From positions 46,065 to 110,064 of the forward strand of contig JAESQY010000069.1 of assembly GCA_016764915.1 (NCBI GenBank): a stretch of 64,000 bases of DNA, written 5' to 3'. How positions within the stretch are numbered: position 1 is the stretch's first letter; every line of letters begins with the position of its first letter. The DNA comes from Aliivibrio sp. (GTDB lineage: Bacteria > Pseudomonadota > Gammaproteobacteria > Enterobacterales > Vibrionaceae). The notes beneath the pieces are model-generated. The model searched no databases. It was given only the letters and a program-made list of their open reading frames with translations, and had not been told where the DNA came from. The position numbers and the translations under genes were made by a program. This document shows, in pieces, positions 1-10,500 of this stretch.

Positions 1-1247
1 CATTTTTAGACTCTAAAGGAGATGAACTTCCCCTGCACGATCCAAAAGCGTTGATTGACGAGCTTGTTAGATTACATCCAGTGATTCGTTTAAAAGATTC
101 ACGTCGGTTAAAACAACAAGAAGAACACGTCTATTTTGATGACCGGGTTGAAAGAAGAATAAACAATACCTGCCGTCGTTTGCTTAATTCCCCTGGGCAA
201 GTAAACAGTGGTGAGTTACGTAGCTCATTAAAATCAGTGCAAAGCTTGGTCGAACACTACTTTGGCTTTGAGTCACACAGTTTTGTGGATACTAAGAAGA
301 TTCATGACGGTCTATTTTATGGGCATGCACAAGAAGAGAGCTCTTTACACAACATTATGTCAAAAAGCCGAACCAAGCAGTCTAAGTTATTGTTGTTGGG
401 TTTATTAAATACTTACCTCAGAGCAAAAGGTTCTAATAGGATTAGCCAAGCCGCGCGTCCTATCTTGATCATTGAAGATCCGGAAGGTCGCCTTCATCCT
501 ACTCAGCTGATCCAAGCGTGGAATTTGATGCAGTTGATTCCAATGCAAAAAGTACTGACAACCAACAGCAGTGGTTTGTTGTCTATTCTTCCGCTCTATT
601 CTCTTAGACGTCTAGTAAGGCAATCAGATCGAACGTTGGCGCTGTCCTTAAATAACAACCAGTTATCAACCGATGAGCTTAGACGTATTACTTTTCATAT
701 ACGTCTGCATCGCCCTGGTGCTTTGTTTGCAAGGTGTTGGCTATTGGTGGAAGGGGAAACTGAAGTTTGGATTTTCACCGAAATGGCGCGTATCTGCGGC
801 TACAACTTAGCTGAAGAAGGTGTCTATATTATTGAGTTTGCTCAATCGGGACTGAAATCTCTGATCAAAATAGCAAACGCTTTTAATATAGAGTGGCATG
901 TTGTTACTGATGGTGACGCAGCAGGCAAAAAATACGCAACTTCTGTAAAATCACAGCTAGGCAATGACCAAGAGCGACATCGATTAACTGAACTGCCTTA
1001 CAAAGATGTTGAACTCTTTCTTTATCACTCTGGTTTTGAGAATTACTTTAGAGAGTTGGTGAATATCACTGTTGATCAACCTGTTCCTCCTAAAAAGATC
1101 ATCTTAAAAGCGCTGAAAAAACACGCAAAACCTGACATTGCATTGGGAGTTGTCGAATATTGTGAAACTCATGGTGTGGAAATGGTGCCACTGTTGATTC
1201 GTTGGGTAGTTAAACGCGTAACAACGATGGCGAGGGGGAATGTTTAA
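1..1247 (+). CDS. DUF2813/OLD-type ATP-dependent endonuclease-like protein, 5' end cut off by the window
   Basis: The reading frame is open from base 3, so the true start lies outside the window; the TTG at 51 is not a convincing start. Seen: a degenerate ABC-ATPase Walker B region (LIIEDPEGRLHPTQ) followed by a C-terminal TOPRIM domain (LLVEGETEVW, then VTDGDAAGKKY), the order found in OLD-family nucleases and in E. coli YbjD (DUF2813). Such proteins are ATPases with a metal-dependent nuclease-type domain, and their cellular role is mostly unsettled. The Walker A region would lie upstream. The gene is convergent with the biosynthetic operon that follows, and a hairpin separates the two. It is probably the chromosomal flank of the cluster. 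Family fairly sure; function not known. Confidence 0.8.
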   Translation, partial: FLDSKGDELPLHDPKALIDELVRLHPVIRLKDSRRLKQQEEHVYFDDRVERRINNTCRRLLNSPGQVNSGELRSSLKSVQSLVEHYFGFESHSFVDTKKIHDGLFYGHAQEESSLHNIMSKSRTKQSKLLLLGLLNTYLRAKGSNRISQAARPILIIEDPEGRLHPTQLIQAWNLMQLIPMQKVLTTNSSGLLSILPLYSLRRLVRQSDRTLALSLNNNQLSTDELRRITFHIRLHRPGALFARCWLLVEGETEVWIFTEMARICGYNLAEEGVYIIEFAQSGLKSLIKIANAFNIEWHVVTDGDAAGKKYATSVKSQLGNDQERHRLTELPYKDVELFLYHSGFENYFRELVNITVDQPVPPKKIILKALKKHAKPDIALGVVEYCETHGVEMVPLLIRWVVKRVTTMARGNV

Positions 1248-1253
1248 CTCAGC

Positions 1254-1293
1254 TTAACTGATTCTGTAACTAATGGGATCAGTTAACTTTTCT
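1254..1293 (+). terminator. Stem-loop terminator after the DUF2813 gene
   Basis: A perfect 9-bp inverted repeat (TTAACTGAT at 1254-1262, ATCAGTTAA at 1278-1286) with a 15-nt loop is followed by CTTTTCT. It starts 7 bases after the stop codon of the plus-strand gene. It could also stop transcripts from the convergent PPTase operon, although the minus-strand side lacks a T-run. Confidence 0.55.
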
Positions 1294-1334
1294 ATACGAA
1301 GCTCTCACCAAGCGATAATAATGACTTAAATCAG

Positions 1335-2111
1335 TTAAGGTCTGTTACCTATGATCACGGTTGTCACGACATTTCCAGACAACTCGAGGTAGCCATCAAC
1401 CACTTTGTTTTTTTCAAAGATCTCGTCAAATAATGTCTCTTTCAAAACAATTCTAAATTTCCCAGTCTTTATACAGAGACCCACAATTTCAGAAATATCA
1501 AAATTTAAATATCGTTCAACATATGGATAAATAGCCTTAAACAAACTTTCTTTAGCAGAAAATACGATCGTACAAAATAGAGAAAAATCTAAATCTTGGC
1601 GGTAGTAAAACTCCATCTCATTAATTGATAATATCTGAAATGCTATATTTTTTGCGACATCAATAGACATTTTTTCTTCCCTGTCAATTCCGACATACGC
1701 AAGTGTATTACTGGGAGCAACAATAGAAAGTGCAGTCTCTGAATTATGCGTAATAGAACCAACACATTCTTCAGGCCAAATTGGGTTTCGATGCTTCCCT
1801 GTCGCTACTGAGGAACTCAATATTCCCATTTTTTCTAGCGCCACCATAGCAGACAGACGACCAGCTAAAAACTCGGCACGCCGTTTATTAACCGCTTTTT
1901 TTATATTCTGAGGCTCATTAAAGAGTAATCTATCATACAATTGTTCTTGAAAATGAAACGCGTTAAATTTACATTCTATGACTGATATATCCGGATGCAA
2001 TTCACTCAAAGAATGCATTTTGCAATAATCAATAAACCCACCCATCGCGTGGGTTTTATCAAGAACTAAATGACTCACAAGTTTACGCGTGGAAATGATT
2101 GGTAGTAGCAT
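1335..2111 (-). CDS. 4'-phosphopantetheinyl transferase, EntD/Sfp type
   Basis: This enzyme moves phosphopantetheine from CoA to the conserved serine of carrier domains and would activate every T domain in the NRPS/PKS proteins here. Seen: EntD-family motifs in order, RRAEFLAGR near residue 77, GSITHN near 117, the metal-binding GIDRE near 140 and FSAKESLFKAIYP near 187 (the KES motif). Length 258 aa is normal for EntD-type transferases. The start is firm: AAGGA lies 4 bases before the ATG. It sits 13 bp downstream of the thioesterase gene, so the two are probably cotranscribed. The carrier proteins it serves lie in the adjacent operon, and it might also serve the A-T protein of the phenazine cluster. 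Confidence 0.93.
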   Translation of the reverse strand: MLLPIISTRKLVSHLVLDKTHAMGGFIDYCKMHSLSELHPDISVIECKFNAFHFQEQLYDRLLFNEPQNIKKAVNKRRAEFLAGRLSAMVALEKMGILSSSVATGKHRNPIWPEECVGSITHNSETALSIVAPSNTLAYVGIDREEKMSIDVAKNIAFQILSINEMEFYYRQDLDFSLFCTIVFSAKESLFKAIYPYVERYLNFDISEIVGLCIKTGKFRIVLKETLFDEIFEKNKVVDGYLELSGNVVTTVIIGNRP

Positions 2112-2124
2112 AAAATCCTTTTAT

Positions 2125-2883
2125 TTATACTGTCATTGATGTTCTATGAATATTTTCGAACAGTAAACGCATCACTTTTTTTACATTATCTTCTGAATGA
2201 ATAAAAAAGTGGTCACCTCTCATTACCTCACTTTTGTTTGGATAAGTAAAAAAGGTCTGCCATTCCTGTATGTCCTCAACATTAATCTTATCTTCTGACC
2301 CATAGAGAAGAGTAATATCGACTTCGATCTTACCTTTAAATTCGGTGACAAATTGTTCAACTAAACTAAAATCTGCACGGATATACTTCATACAAAACTC
2401 AAGCAATCCTGGTGTTTCAAATACTTGTTGAGGCGTTCCATTCAACGCCTTTAATTCGTCAATGAATTGAGTATCCGGCAAAGCACTAATTGGCTTCATT
2501 CTGTTTTTTCTATCTGGTGCATGAGCAGCAGAAAAAACACATTTTTCTGGTAATCTACAGTGATTGATAGAGAGATCCACTAGGCTTTCAAAAGCCGCTA
2601 ACGCCCCCATACTATGACCAAAAAGAACATAAGGTTTATCGGTAAGTGGATACAACTCGGTTTTGAGTCCATCAACATACTGATTCATATTATCCAATGT
2701 AGGCTCACTAATCCGTTCAGCTCTTCCCGGTGGTTGAACAGCATACAGTTCAACCCAATCAGGTAGCCACTTAAGCCAAGAATGAAAAACCGATGCACTC
2801 CCTCCTGCGTAGGGATAACAAATTACTCTTAAATCAGCCGATGGATTCGGTTTATAACACGTCAACCATAGATTTGGCATCAT
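2125..2883 (-). CDS. Type II thioesterase of an NRPS/PKS system
   Basis: A stand-alone alpha/beta-hydrolase that clears stalled or wrong acyl groups from carrier domains. Seen: the GrsT-family pattern GGSASVFHSW near the N-terminus, VQPPGRAER, the nucleophile elbow FGHSMGA, an aspartate in YGSEDK and the catalytic histidine in GDHFFIHSE. An upstream ATG at 2904 has its purine stretch directly abutting the codon. The ATG at 2883 has AAGGA 4 bases before it, as in the next gene, and is preferred (252 aa). No integrated thioesterase domain exists in the assembly line, which ends in a reductase, so this protein is an editing enzyme rather than the releasing enzyme. Confidence 0.92.
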   Translation of the reverse strand: MMPNLWLTCYKPNPSADLRVICYPYAGGSASVFHSWLKWLPDWVELYAVQPPGRAERISEPTLDNMNQYVDGLKTELYPLTDKPYVLFGHSMGALAAFESLVDLSINHCRLPEKCVFSAAHAPDRKNRMKPISALPDTQFIDELKALNGTPQQVFETPGLLEFCMKYIRADFSLVEQFVTEFKGKIEVDITLLYGSEDKINVEDIQEWQTFFTYPNKSEVMRGDHFFIHSEDNVKKVMRLLFENIHRTSMTV

Positions 2884-3007
2884 GAGATCCTTTAATATTT
2901 TCATCTCTTTTCTATTTATACGAATGACATCAATTAAATGATTTAGCTAGTAAGAATAAACAAATAATGAATAGAATAGGTTATACAAATTTTTTTTTAG
3001 ATTGATA

Positions 3008-4219
3008 TTAAAAATAAATATTGACCTTTGCTACGTACATTGAGTTCTGGCTGAAAACGCCATAATTAGAGTCATTGTTTCCGTAAAATCCGTTATAACC
3101 CACTGTATATTCTAATGTGTCTGAAGCTTTGTATGTCATTCTTGATTCTAGAATGTAACTATTATCATCAAAATTATATACTGATCCTAGATCGAGTCCC
3201 CAAGCACCCTGCCCCCATTCATAATGATAATTTTGACTAAACTGTTGCACGATCTCGCTCTCAACTTGCTTAGTTAAGAGAAAATCGAATTCGGCATTAA
3301 TACCTTTAAGATAACCCGCCCAACCAAATAGGATATGCATGATATCCCGGTCTCCTGAAACTCCAGAAGGCTCAGTAATTAAAACATTACGATCATAACG
3401 GCCTTGAATCTGCGCAATACCATTCAAAAAATTGATATTAAGTTGACTAAAAAAACTTGAGATTCGATTTCTATCTACTCGGGTTTTATTAGGCAGTATC
3501 GTAAGAACAGGATCATCCTGGTACCCATAAAAACCACCAATAAATACGTCGTAACCTGTTTGTACTAATTTAAATCCACTGCCGATTTCAACCGGATGAT
3601 TAAGATCTTCATTTTCCATCGCTGTTCGGATATTTCCAGACGTGATATCCCACATACTTCCCTGTTTAGGAAGCGTGTTAACCGTAGGTTCTGATGTCGC
3701 AATTAACTCCCACACGCCATCATCAAAATACTCTTTCCACCTTAAAGCTGGCGTAGCTAAATAGTTCACCGCTAATCCTGAAGCCAATGGATCAGAGCTA
3801 TCCATAGGGTTAAAGTATGCCCCTTGTGACAAAGCACTGCCTGTTCCCCATACCATCATCTGCTTGCCCAAGGTGATTGTTCGTTGATCTCTGCGAAACT
3901 CCAGATACAGCTCTCTCACCTCTGTGTTCCACGGGTCTGCATTTTCTCTTGCCCCCACAGAGGGATCCCAATCTATAGAAATGGTGCTAATGACAGAAAA
4001 TGAATCATCCTTTGAGTGATAGTAAGGCTCAAACCAAAGGCGTTGCCTTAAACTGCCCCATTGGCTTGAACGATATAAGTATTGATATGAGGATTGAACG
4101 TATCCTGTTACTCCATAGTTGGATTGTGATTCATCTAACTCCAGATCACCAAAGCTGGCAAATGGATCTTCAGCCACCACTGTTCCAACCCAAAATACGA
4201 GTAAGAATAATATTTTCAC
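3008..4219 (-). CDS. Putative outer-membrane beta-barrel protein of a three-part envelope transport set
   Basis: Seen: a short signal peptide (hydrophobic to about residue 15, then VVAED), many alternating amphipathic strands rich in Tyr/Trp/Asp, and a C-terminal aromatic residue (KVNIYF), the usual end of an outer-membrane barrel. Length 403 aa. The start is GTG, overlapping the preceding gene's stop as TAGTG, which indicates translational coupling. It follows a LolA-like protein and an MMPL permease. Sets of RND-type permease, LolA-like protein and beta-barrel are known in bacteria and are thought to move lipids or hydrophobic compounds through the envelope. A DUF1302-like assignment is possible but I cannot confirm it. 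The substrate is not visible from sequence. Confidence 0.7.
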   Translation of the reverse strand: MKILFLLVFWVGTVVAEDPFASFGDLELDESQSNYGVTGYVQSSYQYLYRSSQWGSLRQRLWFEPYYHSKDDSFSVISTISIDWDPSVGARENADPWNTEVRELYLEFRRDQRTITLGKQMMVWGTGSALSQGAYFNPMDSSDPLASGLAVNYLATPALRWKEYFDDGVWELIATSEPTVNTLPKQGSMWDITSGNIRTAMENEDLNHPVEIGSGFKLVQTGYDVFIGGFYGYQDDPVLTILPNKTRVDRNRISSFFSQLNINFLNGIAQIQGRYDRNVLITEPSGVSGDRDIMHILFGWAGYLKGINAEFDFLLTKQVESEIVQQFSQNYHYEWGQGAWGLDLGSVYNFDDNSYILESRMTYKASDTLEYTVGYNGFYGNNDSNYGVFSQNSMYVAKVNIYF

Positions 4220-4977
4220 TACAATCTGCTCTGATCAAAATCATTATCGTTTAAGCCAACATTAACTTTGATGTTTTTAAACTGAATAAGGGTTTCACTG
4301 TTATTAATCGCGCTCTTGGTTACCATTTTTTGCGCCATCCAATAATCACCAATTTTCTTGTGTCCGCCATACCAAGTGGTCTTCAATAAATGGCCCTGCT
4401 TAGAATAACGCTCAATTTTATGAACTAAATGAATATCTTCAAGCACCCAAGTCACTCTTTTTTGATATGCAGAGCCAGTAGTATCATAAGGAATACTTTC
4501 AACAACATAGCAATTTACTTCTCCACATGGTTCCATACGTTGGAATGTATGGGCATCATCCTGAACTGACCGACTTTGCAAATCTTCATTAATCAGATCA
4601 CTGCGCATAAAAGTCCCCTTGCTGGCTGACCCTGAAATACGTCGAGTCAGGTTTGCATTAGGTAAATATAACCACATATCATCAGACAGTTTTGGGTCAT
4701 CATAAGACCAAGTGAGATAACGTGTTCCTTTCACTTCAGCCGGCAGAAAAAACTCCATAAAGGATTTTCTTCCATCTTCTGTTCGAATTGACTCACTCTT
4801 TAGCAAACGTTTCAAAACGATATCATTTCGTTTAATCAACATCACCATATCTTGTGTAACGTCTTTGCTCGATTCTGCTTCATCAAGCCACATCATCACC
4901 TCTGTACCCGTTGGAGCAGCCATTATAAGCGGAGCCCATAAACCGAGCAGAAGCGCAGCAATTTTATTGTGTTTCAT
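4219..4977 (-). CDS. LolA-like outer-membrane lipoprotein-sorting family protein (periplasmic)
   Basis: Seen: a signal peptide (MKHNKIAALLLGLWAPLIMAAP, cleavage after the Ala run) and a 252-aa product with the pattern of the LolA_like family often called 'outer membrane lipoprotein-sorting protein' (WLYLPNANLTRRISGSASKGTFMRSD is typical of that group). These proteins have a LolA-type hydrophobic pocket and usually lie beside an MMPL/RND permease, as here with a 15-bp gap. AGGGAG precedes the ATG. Probable role: a periplasmic carrier between the permease and the barrel. Whether it carries lipid or the neighbouring NRPS product is unknown; it is not the housekeeping LolA. Confidence 0.8.
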   Translation of the reverse strand: MKHNKIAALLLGLWAPLIMAAPTGTEVMMWLDEAESSKDVTQDMVMLIKRNDIVLKRLLKSESIRTEDGRKSFMEFFLPAEVKGTRYLTWSYDDPKLSDDMWLYLPNANLTRRISGSASKGTFMRSDLINEDLQSRSVQDDAHTFQRMEPCGEVNCYVVESIPYDTTGSAYQKRVTWVLEDIHLVHKIERYSKQGHLLKTTWYGGHKKIGDYWMAQKMVTKSAINNSETLIQFKNIKVNVGLNDNDFDQSRL

Positions 4978-4992
4978 CGTTTGATTCTCCCT

Positions 4993-7353
4993 TTATTCAT
5001 TCGTTGCGAATAATGACTTTGTCTGCTCAGTTTTCATTGGTTTAAAAATAAGTAATAAAGCTGGCAATAAAATTAAATCAGCAAGTAATGCCCAAGAAAA
5101 TGCCATACCCGACATATAGCCGAACACGACGCTTTCATTCAGCACTGATAACGTTAAAACTGAAAATCCTGTACTTAAAATAGTCGTGGTAAATACAAGT
5201 GGACGGCCCGCCTTCGTTATAGAATATCTAATGGCTTCTTCATAATTAGCACAGTGATCAAATGCCACTTTAAAACGACTTAAGAAATGAATGGTATCGT
5301 CGACTGCCACCCCTAGGATAAGAGGTGAGAAAATAATTAATGACTGACTCAGTGGGATATCCAGCCACCCCATTAACCCCACAGAAACCGAAATAGGCAA
5401 AACATTCGGTAACAGTGATAACACACCCAAAGAAAAGGATTTAAGAACGACAATAAGCACTATCGCAATCGCTAAAAATGCCCAGATAAAGCTATCAAGC
5501 TGCCCTTTAGACAAATAATCTGACGTTTCTTTGATATGTACAATTGGACCAGTTACCGATACCTGAATATCATTGTCAAAAGTTTCAGCAACATACTTAT
5601 GCACATTTTCAATAATTTGATGACTTCCATCCGTCGATACTGCTCGGGTACGTACCGCAATACGCAACTGACTTGAATCAAAGCTTACAAATTGGTCTAA
5701 TAATTCACCGCCACCCATTTCATAAAGGAATAAATAGTCGTTCAGAGTTCCTTGTTCTTGGGGAAGTACAGCCCCTTCTTTCGGCTTAAGCAAACGGTTT
5801 GATTCTTTTACAACATCGGCCACTGAGCGTACAGTAACGACATTTTCCATCTGCTTTAAAGCCACTACAAGTTGATCAAGCTTTGCTAAATTATCCACGG
5901 TCACTATCGACGTTTTATCATGACTTCTAAGCACGATATCTAACGTCATCGCTCCCCCCATCTTCTGATCAATGAAGTCTGCATTCTGACGAAGTTGGGT
6001 TCTAGGGGATAGATTTTCAATTGGGCTAGTATCAAGACTAACAAATAAGATCCCTGCAGACATTAACGCAGAACTGGCAAGAAATCCTATCGCCCAGTAT
6101 TTAGGATGCTTTATCACTGTATCAGCCATTTTATCCAAGCTGATATCTACCCAGTCTTTCTTATGGCGATTCATCGACGAAATCGGCTTGCTGCCAAAAG
6201 AAAGGAGTGGGGGTACTAAGCAATAACTGAATAAAAGAGCGACAAAGACCCCTATTGCACAATAGACTCCAAGTTGACCGATCGGGATAATTTCTGTGCC
6301 TTGAAAAGCGAGAAAACCAATAGCCGTCGTTAGCGTTGTTAAAAAACAAGGCATCGCCACTTTTGAACTACCAGATATCAATGCTTGAGACTTCTCTTTT
6401 CCCGCAGCTAACTCATCCTGATAAGCACAACCGATATGGATGCAATCAGCCATACCAATACACATGATCAAACTGGGTACGATGCTAACGAAAAATGTTA
6501 ATTTCCAACCAATAAAACTAATTAACCCAAATACTGCGATGTTCGCCAATGCCATCACCAATAGAGGTACCCAAGTCAACCTAACTGAGCGGGTAAAGTA
6601 CGCAATAACCAGCATTTCAAGTACCAAGGCAATAAGCCAAAGCTTCCCGGTTTCCTCATTGCTGATTTCTTCCATCTCCGCATCAAAGATAGGGTCACCA
6701 ACCGCAACAATGCCTTTATCTTCATACTCTGGCTCAGATAACAATTGCTTAAAAGCTGGGGCTATTTGCTTACGAGGATCAACTTCATCTTTTGGATACG
6801 CATAAAACTCCACTAACATGCCGAGGTATTTTCCATCCTCAGAGATAAATAAACCTTGGTATAATGGGTCATCTATCAACTCATTGATCTTAGTCATGAG
6901 CTCTTGCTGAGACTCTTTCCCTGATAAATAATGCTCAATAATAAGGGTACTCTCTGAAACAGAACGCATTTTTTCAAGGTTATGTATTCCTGTAGCCGCT
7001 TTTACAAAAGGGACACTCTTTTCTATGTCACGTGTAAGATCAGCAAATAGAGCGATACTGCTTTTAGGATCACCTTCCAACAATGGCATGGCGAGTACCA
7101 CTGTATCCTCATTGTCAAAACTGGCTTTAAATTGCTCTATATCCTTTAATAGGGCTGAGTTTATTGGCAAAAAGCTTTCGTTACTATTATCAAACTCAAG
7201 CTTATTAAGTTGAGTAAAAAGCCCCGCCACAATTAATAATGTTGCGATAATAACTAGGTATCGGTATTTAATGGTGAAACGTACCCACTTCTGAAAATGG
7301 AGATTAAAATAGGATTGATTTAGTGGGTCATCCTTTGTCCAAGGTGAGTTCAT
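4993..7353 (-). CDS. MMPL/RND-superfamily permease
   Basis: Seen: 786 aa with the two-fold RND/MMPL layout. There is a hydrophobic helix at about 32-48, a periplasmic loop to about 235, a block of five helices (about 238-380), another helix near 420-440, a second large loop and a final block of helices from about 630. SIVPSLIMCIGMADCIHIGC and LGVAVDDTIHFL are the paired fourth-helix motifs with acidic residues expected for proton coupling. The size fits single-chain MMPL/HpnN-like exporters rather than tripartite AcrB pumps of about 1030 aa. It is the first gene of the permease/LolA-like/barrel/TEII/PPTase group, and a Fur-box match lies 44 bp upstream, so iron limitation probably induces it. 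Confidence 0.85.
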   Translation of the reverse strand: MNSPWTKDDPLNQSYFNLHFQKWVRFTIKYRYLVIIATLLIVAGLFTQLNKLEFDNSNESFLPINSALLKDIEQFKASFDNEDTVVLAMPLLEGDPKSSIALFADLTRDIEKSVPFVKAATGIHNLEKMRSVSESTLIIEHYLSGKESQQELMTKINELIDDPLYQGLFISEDGKYLGMLVEFYAYPKDEVDPRKQIAPAFKQLLSEPEYEDKGIVAVGDPIFDAEMEEISNEETGKLWLIALVLEMLVIAYFTRSVRLTWVPLLVMALANIAVFGLISFIGWKLTFFVSIVPSLIMCIGMADCIHIGCAYQDELAAGKEKSQALISGSSKVAMPCFLTTLTTAIGFLAFQGTEIIPIGQLGVYCAIGVFVALLFSYCLVPPLLSFGSKPISSMNRHKKDWVDISLDKMADTVIKHPKYWAIGFLASSALMSAGILFVSLDTSPIENLSPRTQLRQNADFIDQKMGGAMTLDIVLRSHDKTSIVTVDNLAKLDQLVVALKQMENVVTVRSVADVVKESNRLLKPKEGAVLPQEQGTLNDYLFLYEMGGGELLDQFVSFDSSQLRIAVRTRAVSTDGSHQIIENVHKYVAETFDNDIQVSVTGPIVHIKETSDYLSKGQLDSFIWAFLAIAIVLIVVLKSFSLGVLSLLPNVLPISVSVGLMGWLDIPLSQSLIIFSPLILGVAVDDTIHFLSRFKVAFDHCANYEEAIRYSITKAGRPLVFTTTILSTGFSVLTLSVLNESVVFGYMSGMAFSWALLADLILLPALLLIFKPMKTEQTKSLFATNE

Positions 7354-7524
7354 GCGTTTTTTCTCTCAGTATTAAGTTCCGATGATTATCCAACTTAATG
7401 ATAATGATTGCTATTCACAATCGGGAGAGGTTTTATCACTTAAGGTAATGAATCGTGTGTTCTGTGTATCACAAAGCACACGATTTTATTTTTTAGCAGA
7501 AGTTGATGGTGTCTTAAGAGACTG
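7354..7524. other. Intergenic region between assembly line and export operon
   Basis: These 171 bases hold a Fur-box match (7397-7415) and a 9-bp stem-loop (AATCGTGTG at 7451-7459, CACACGATT at 7477-7485). The loop lies 40 bases after the last NRPS gene. Its T-run is on the plus-strand side only, so as a terminator for the minus-strand NRPS operon it is weak, and read-through into the export operon is possible. No gene is visible. Confidence 0.6.
7397..7415 (-). promoter_or_regulatory. Fur-box candidate before the MMPL operon
   Basis: AATGATAATGATTGCTATT matches the AATGANAATNATTNTCATT form of the Fur site at 14 of 16 fixed positions. It lies 44 bp upstream of the MMPL start, a normal place for repression by Fe-Fur. 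Confidence 0.75.
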
Positions 7525-10500
7525 CTACTGAGGCGAAGTAAGGTAAGTCAAGGAGCTGAGATAATGTGACAGTAATTGATTATCAACAGCAGATAGTGTT
7601 AATTGCAAATCATTAAGGTAGGATTGTGTATGCTCACATTTTACAGAGAGTGGGACTACCAACGAATGATCATTTTGCATCGCAGTATAAGGCAAGAGAT
7701 TAGTCAATTCGGGATATTCGTTCAGCCACCCCATTAATTTCTGTCGCCACTCTGTTGCGGGTATTCCTTCTAGCATCCTCCCTTGAACTGGCGTTGTCTC
7801 ATACAGTGATTGCCAACTTTGCTTATTAGGGTTACTAAGGTGCCATATATTTCGACGATAACCCTGAACTTTTGCCTTAATGATGACTTGTGAAATTTCA
7901 TCGGTGGCGGTGAGATCTGCAAGGACTGTAGAAATAGGGTATGCGCCCAATAAATCACAAGCTTGAACTGCCCGCCAAATGATGTCTTTTTGATTATTTA
8001 AACCAACTTTACAATCTCCAGTCATGCTAGCTAAACGATAGATACTGATGTCTATCCCTTTCTCCATAGCCTGCAGACACAGTTGTTCGGCAACCCATTT
8101 ACTTTGATTGTATCCTCCCACAAGCTGTTGCCAATTGGGCATTGGCATGGTTTCATCTATTTGGTCATACGATTGAGCCGCACTAATCAAACTCATCGTT
8201 GATATAAAGTCCATTGACTTTTTTACTGAGGTTGATGCTAAGGAGATTAACCATTTTGTAGACTCTACATTAGCCGCTTTTAGTAAACCATAAGGGTAGG
8301 CAAAATTAACCAATGCTCCACAATGCACGATATGGTGAATAGATTCACACATATCTGACCAGTCGAACTCGGAAACACCCAGTTTAGGCTTAGCCAAATC
8401 GCCTTGAATAATAGTAAAACGGTTAGTGTAGCTGTCCTGCCATAAACACAGCTGCTTTAACTTATCGATGACACGTTGTTTGCCATTTTCAGTTGTCTCC
8501 GCCCTTACCACACAAACTATCTCGTGTTCGGTATAACGTAAAATATTGGCACATAAGTGAGCGCCGACAAAACCTGTCGCTCCCGTTAACAACCAACGCT
8601 GTGATGATTTTGATGAAACTTTCAAAACGTCGACCGTAATGTCAATATCCAAAGAGGCTTCCTTATTTAGATCATACGTAGAAATAATATGACTGAATGG
8701 AATGGTCTGCCCTTTATCTGTCAGCTTGAGCCAATCAGCAAGCGCTTGCATAGAACTCAACTGATAAAACTCCGTCATCGCGAGGTTAATATTAAATTCC
8801 TTTTGAAGTTCACTAATGCACTGAGCAACGTTAAGTGAACTTCCACCCAATTCAAAAAAGCTACGCGCCAAAGAGGAGACGTTAGACTTAAGTACAGATT
8901 CAAGAACCTTTACTAATCTTGTTTCTTTCTCATCATATGCGCTGTATTCGTCATACGCTAATCCCGACAAGTTAAGCAGACATTTTTTATCTACTTTATT
9001 ATTTGCTGTCAGTGGCCATGCCGCGAGTGCTGTAAAATGCGCGGGTATAACGGCATTAGGTAATTGTTGCATCAATTGTTGGCGCATATAATCAAGCGCC
9101 ATTGGCTGTCCCTGTTCTGTCAGATAAAAAGCGTGCAATGCCTTTACAGCCTGATTTTCCCAAACAGGCACGACTAACGCTTCTTTTATCCGTGGAATAC
9201 TCGCCAATATACGCTCTATTTCTGTCAATTCGACTCGGACACCTCGGATCTTAATTTGCGAATCAATACGATCTAGAATATAAATATAATTATAATTATC
9301 TGCATTGCTTTGGCATTTATCACCACTTCGGTAATACCTTTGATTATTTCGCATAATAAATCGTTCTTGAGTTAACTCAACACGTCGATGATAACCACGG
9401 GCAAGACCAGACTCTCCAATCAACAACTCTCCTGAAACGCCTTGAGGTACATCATGACCACACTGGTCACACAACACAACTTGCACACCCGGTAAGACCA
9501 AGCCAATACTGTCCATCACTCTTGTTTCATGAGCCGGATTAACAATACAGAAAATGCTGGCTTCTGATGGGCCATAAAAATTAAAAAATAATCCTCTGTT
9601 TGACCATTCTTGAGCCAAATGTTCAGGACAGCGCTCCCCCCCTACACTCACTATTTTGAGTTCAGGTACTTTTTTACTATCAACATGCATTAATAACGCA
9701 GGAGGCAAGAAAATATTCGAAATGTGGTTTGAACGAATAACCTCAGTAATCGCTGCCGGATTTCTGGTACGGTGGATATCATCAAATACCATGGTTCCAC
9801 CACAAGCCAGAACCATCATCATCTCTAATATGGAGGCATCAAAACTCATTCCTGCACACTGCAAGAATCGATGCTGCTGATTATCCCGCTCCCTACCCTT
9901 AAATTCATTACGTAAGTATGCAAGACGATTAGCCAAGCCGCTATGAAGATTTAGTGAAGCTTTAGGCTTACCGGTTGAGCCTGATGTATATATTAAATAT
10001 GCACCATCATTCAAAGAGAGTTCTGTTTTTTTATACTCAACCAGATGAGGAAGAGTGTTTAAGGTTGAGTTAATACATGGTTTATTTCTCTCTTGACAAT
10101 AAGCTTCTAAAAACTCAGGCACTTGAGTGCTTATAAGGATTAATGAAGCGTCACTGTCATCCAACATATTAACAATACGCTCTGCTGGATAATAAGTATC
10201 AAGACCAAGATAACAACCTCCCATCATCATAACAGCGAGCATATTGATTAACGAATGGTGGTCGTTTTCACTGTAACAAGCAATACAATCACCTTGGCTC
10301 ACCCCATGATGCTTCAATAGCTGAATGACGTTATTACTTGCTACCCATAACTCTTTATAGGTTAGTACGGTATTGGTTAATACATTATGTAGCGCTGGCT
10401 TATCGGGTTGGCCCTGCACCAATTCGAGAAAACGTTCAGGAACCATTTGTTCTTTTTCATCTTCAATAAAAACGACTTCATCACACTCAAAATCAGAAGA

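Noticed and set aside
7451..7485. Strong terminator of the NRPS operon
   Set aside because: The stem is good but the T-run is on the plus-strand side, where no gene ends; on the minus strand the stem is followed by CATTACC.
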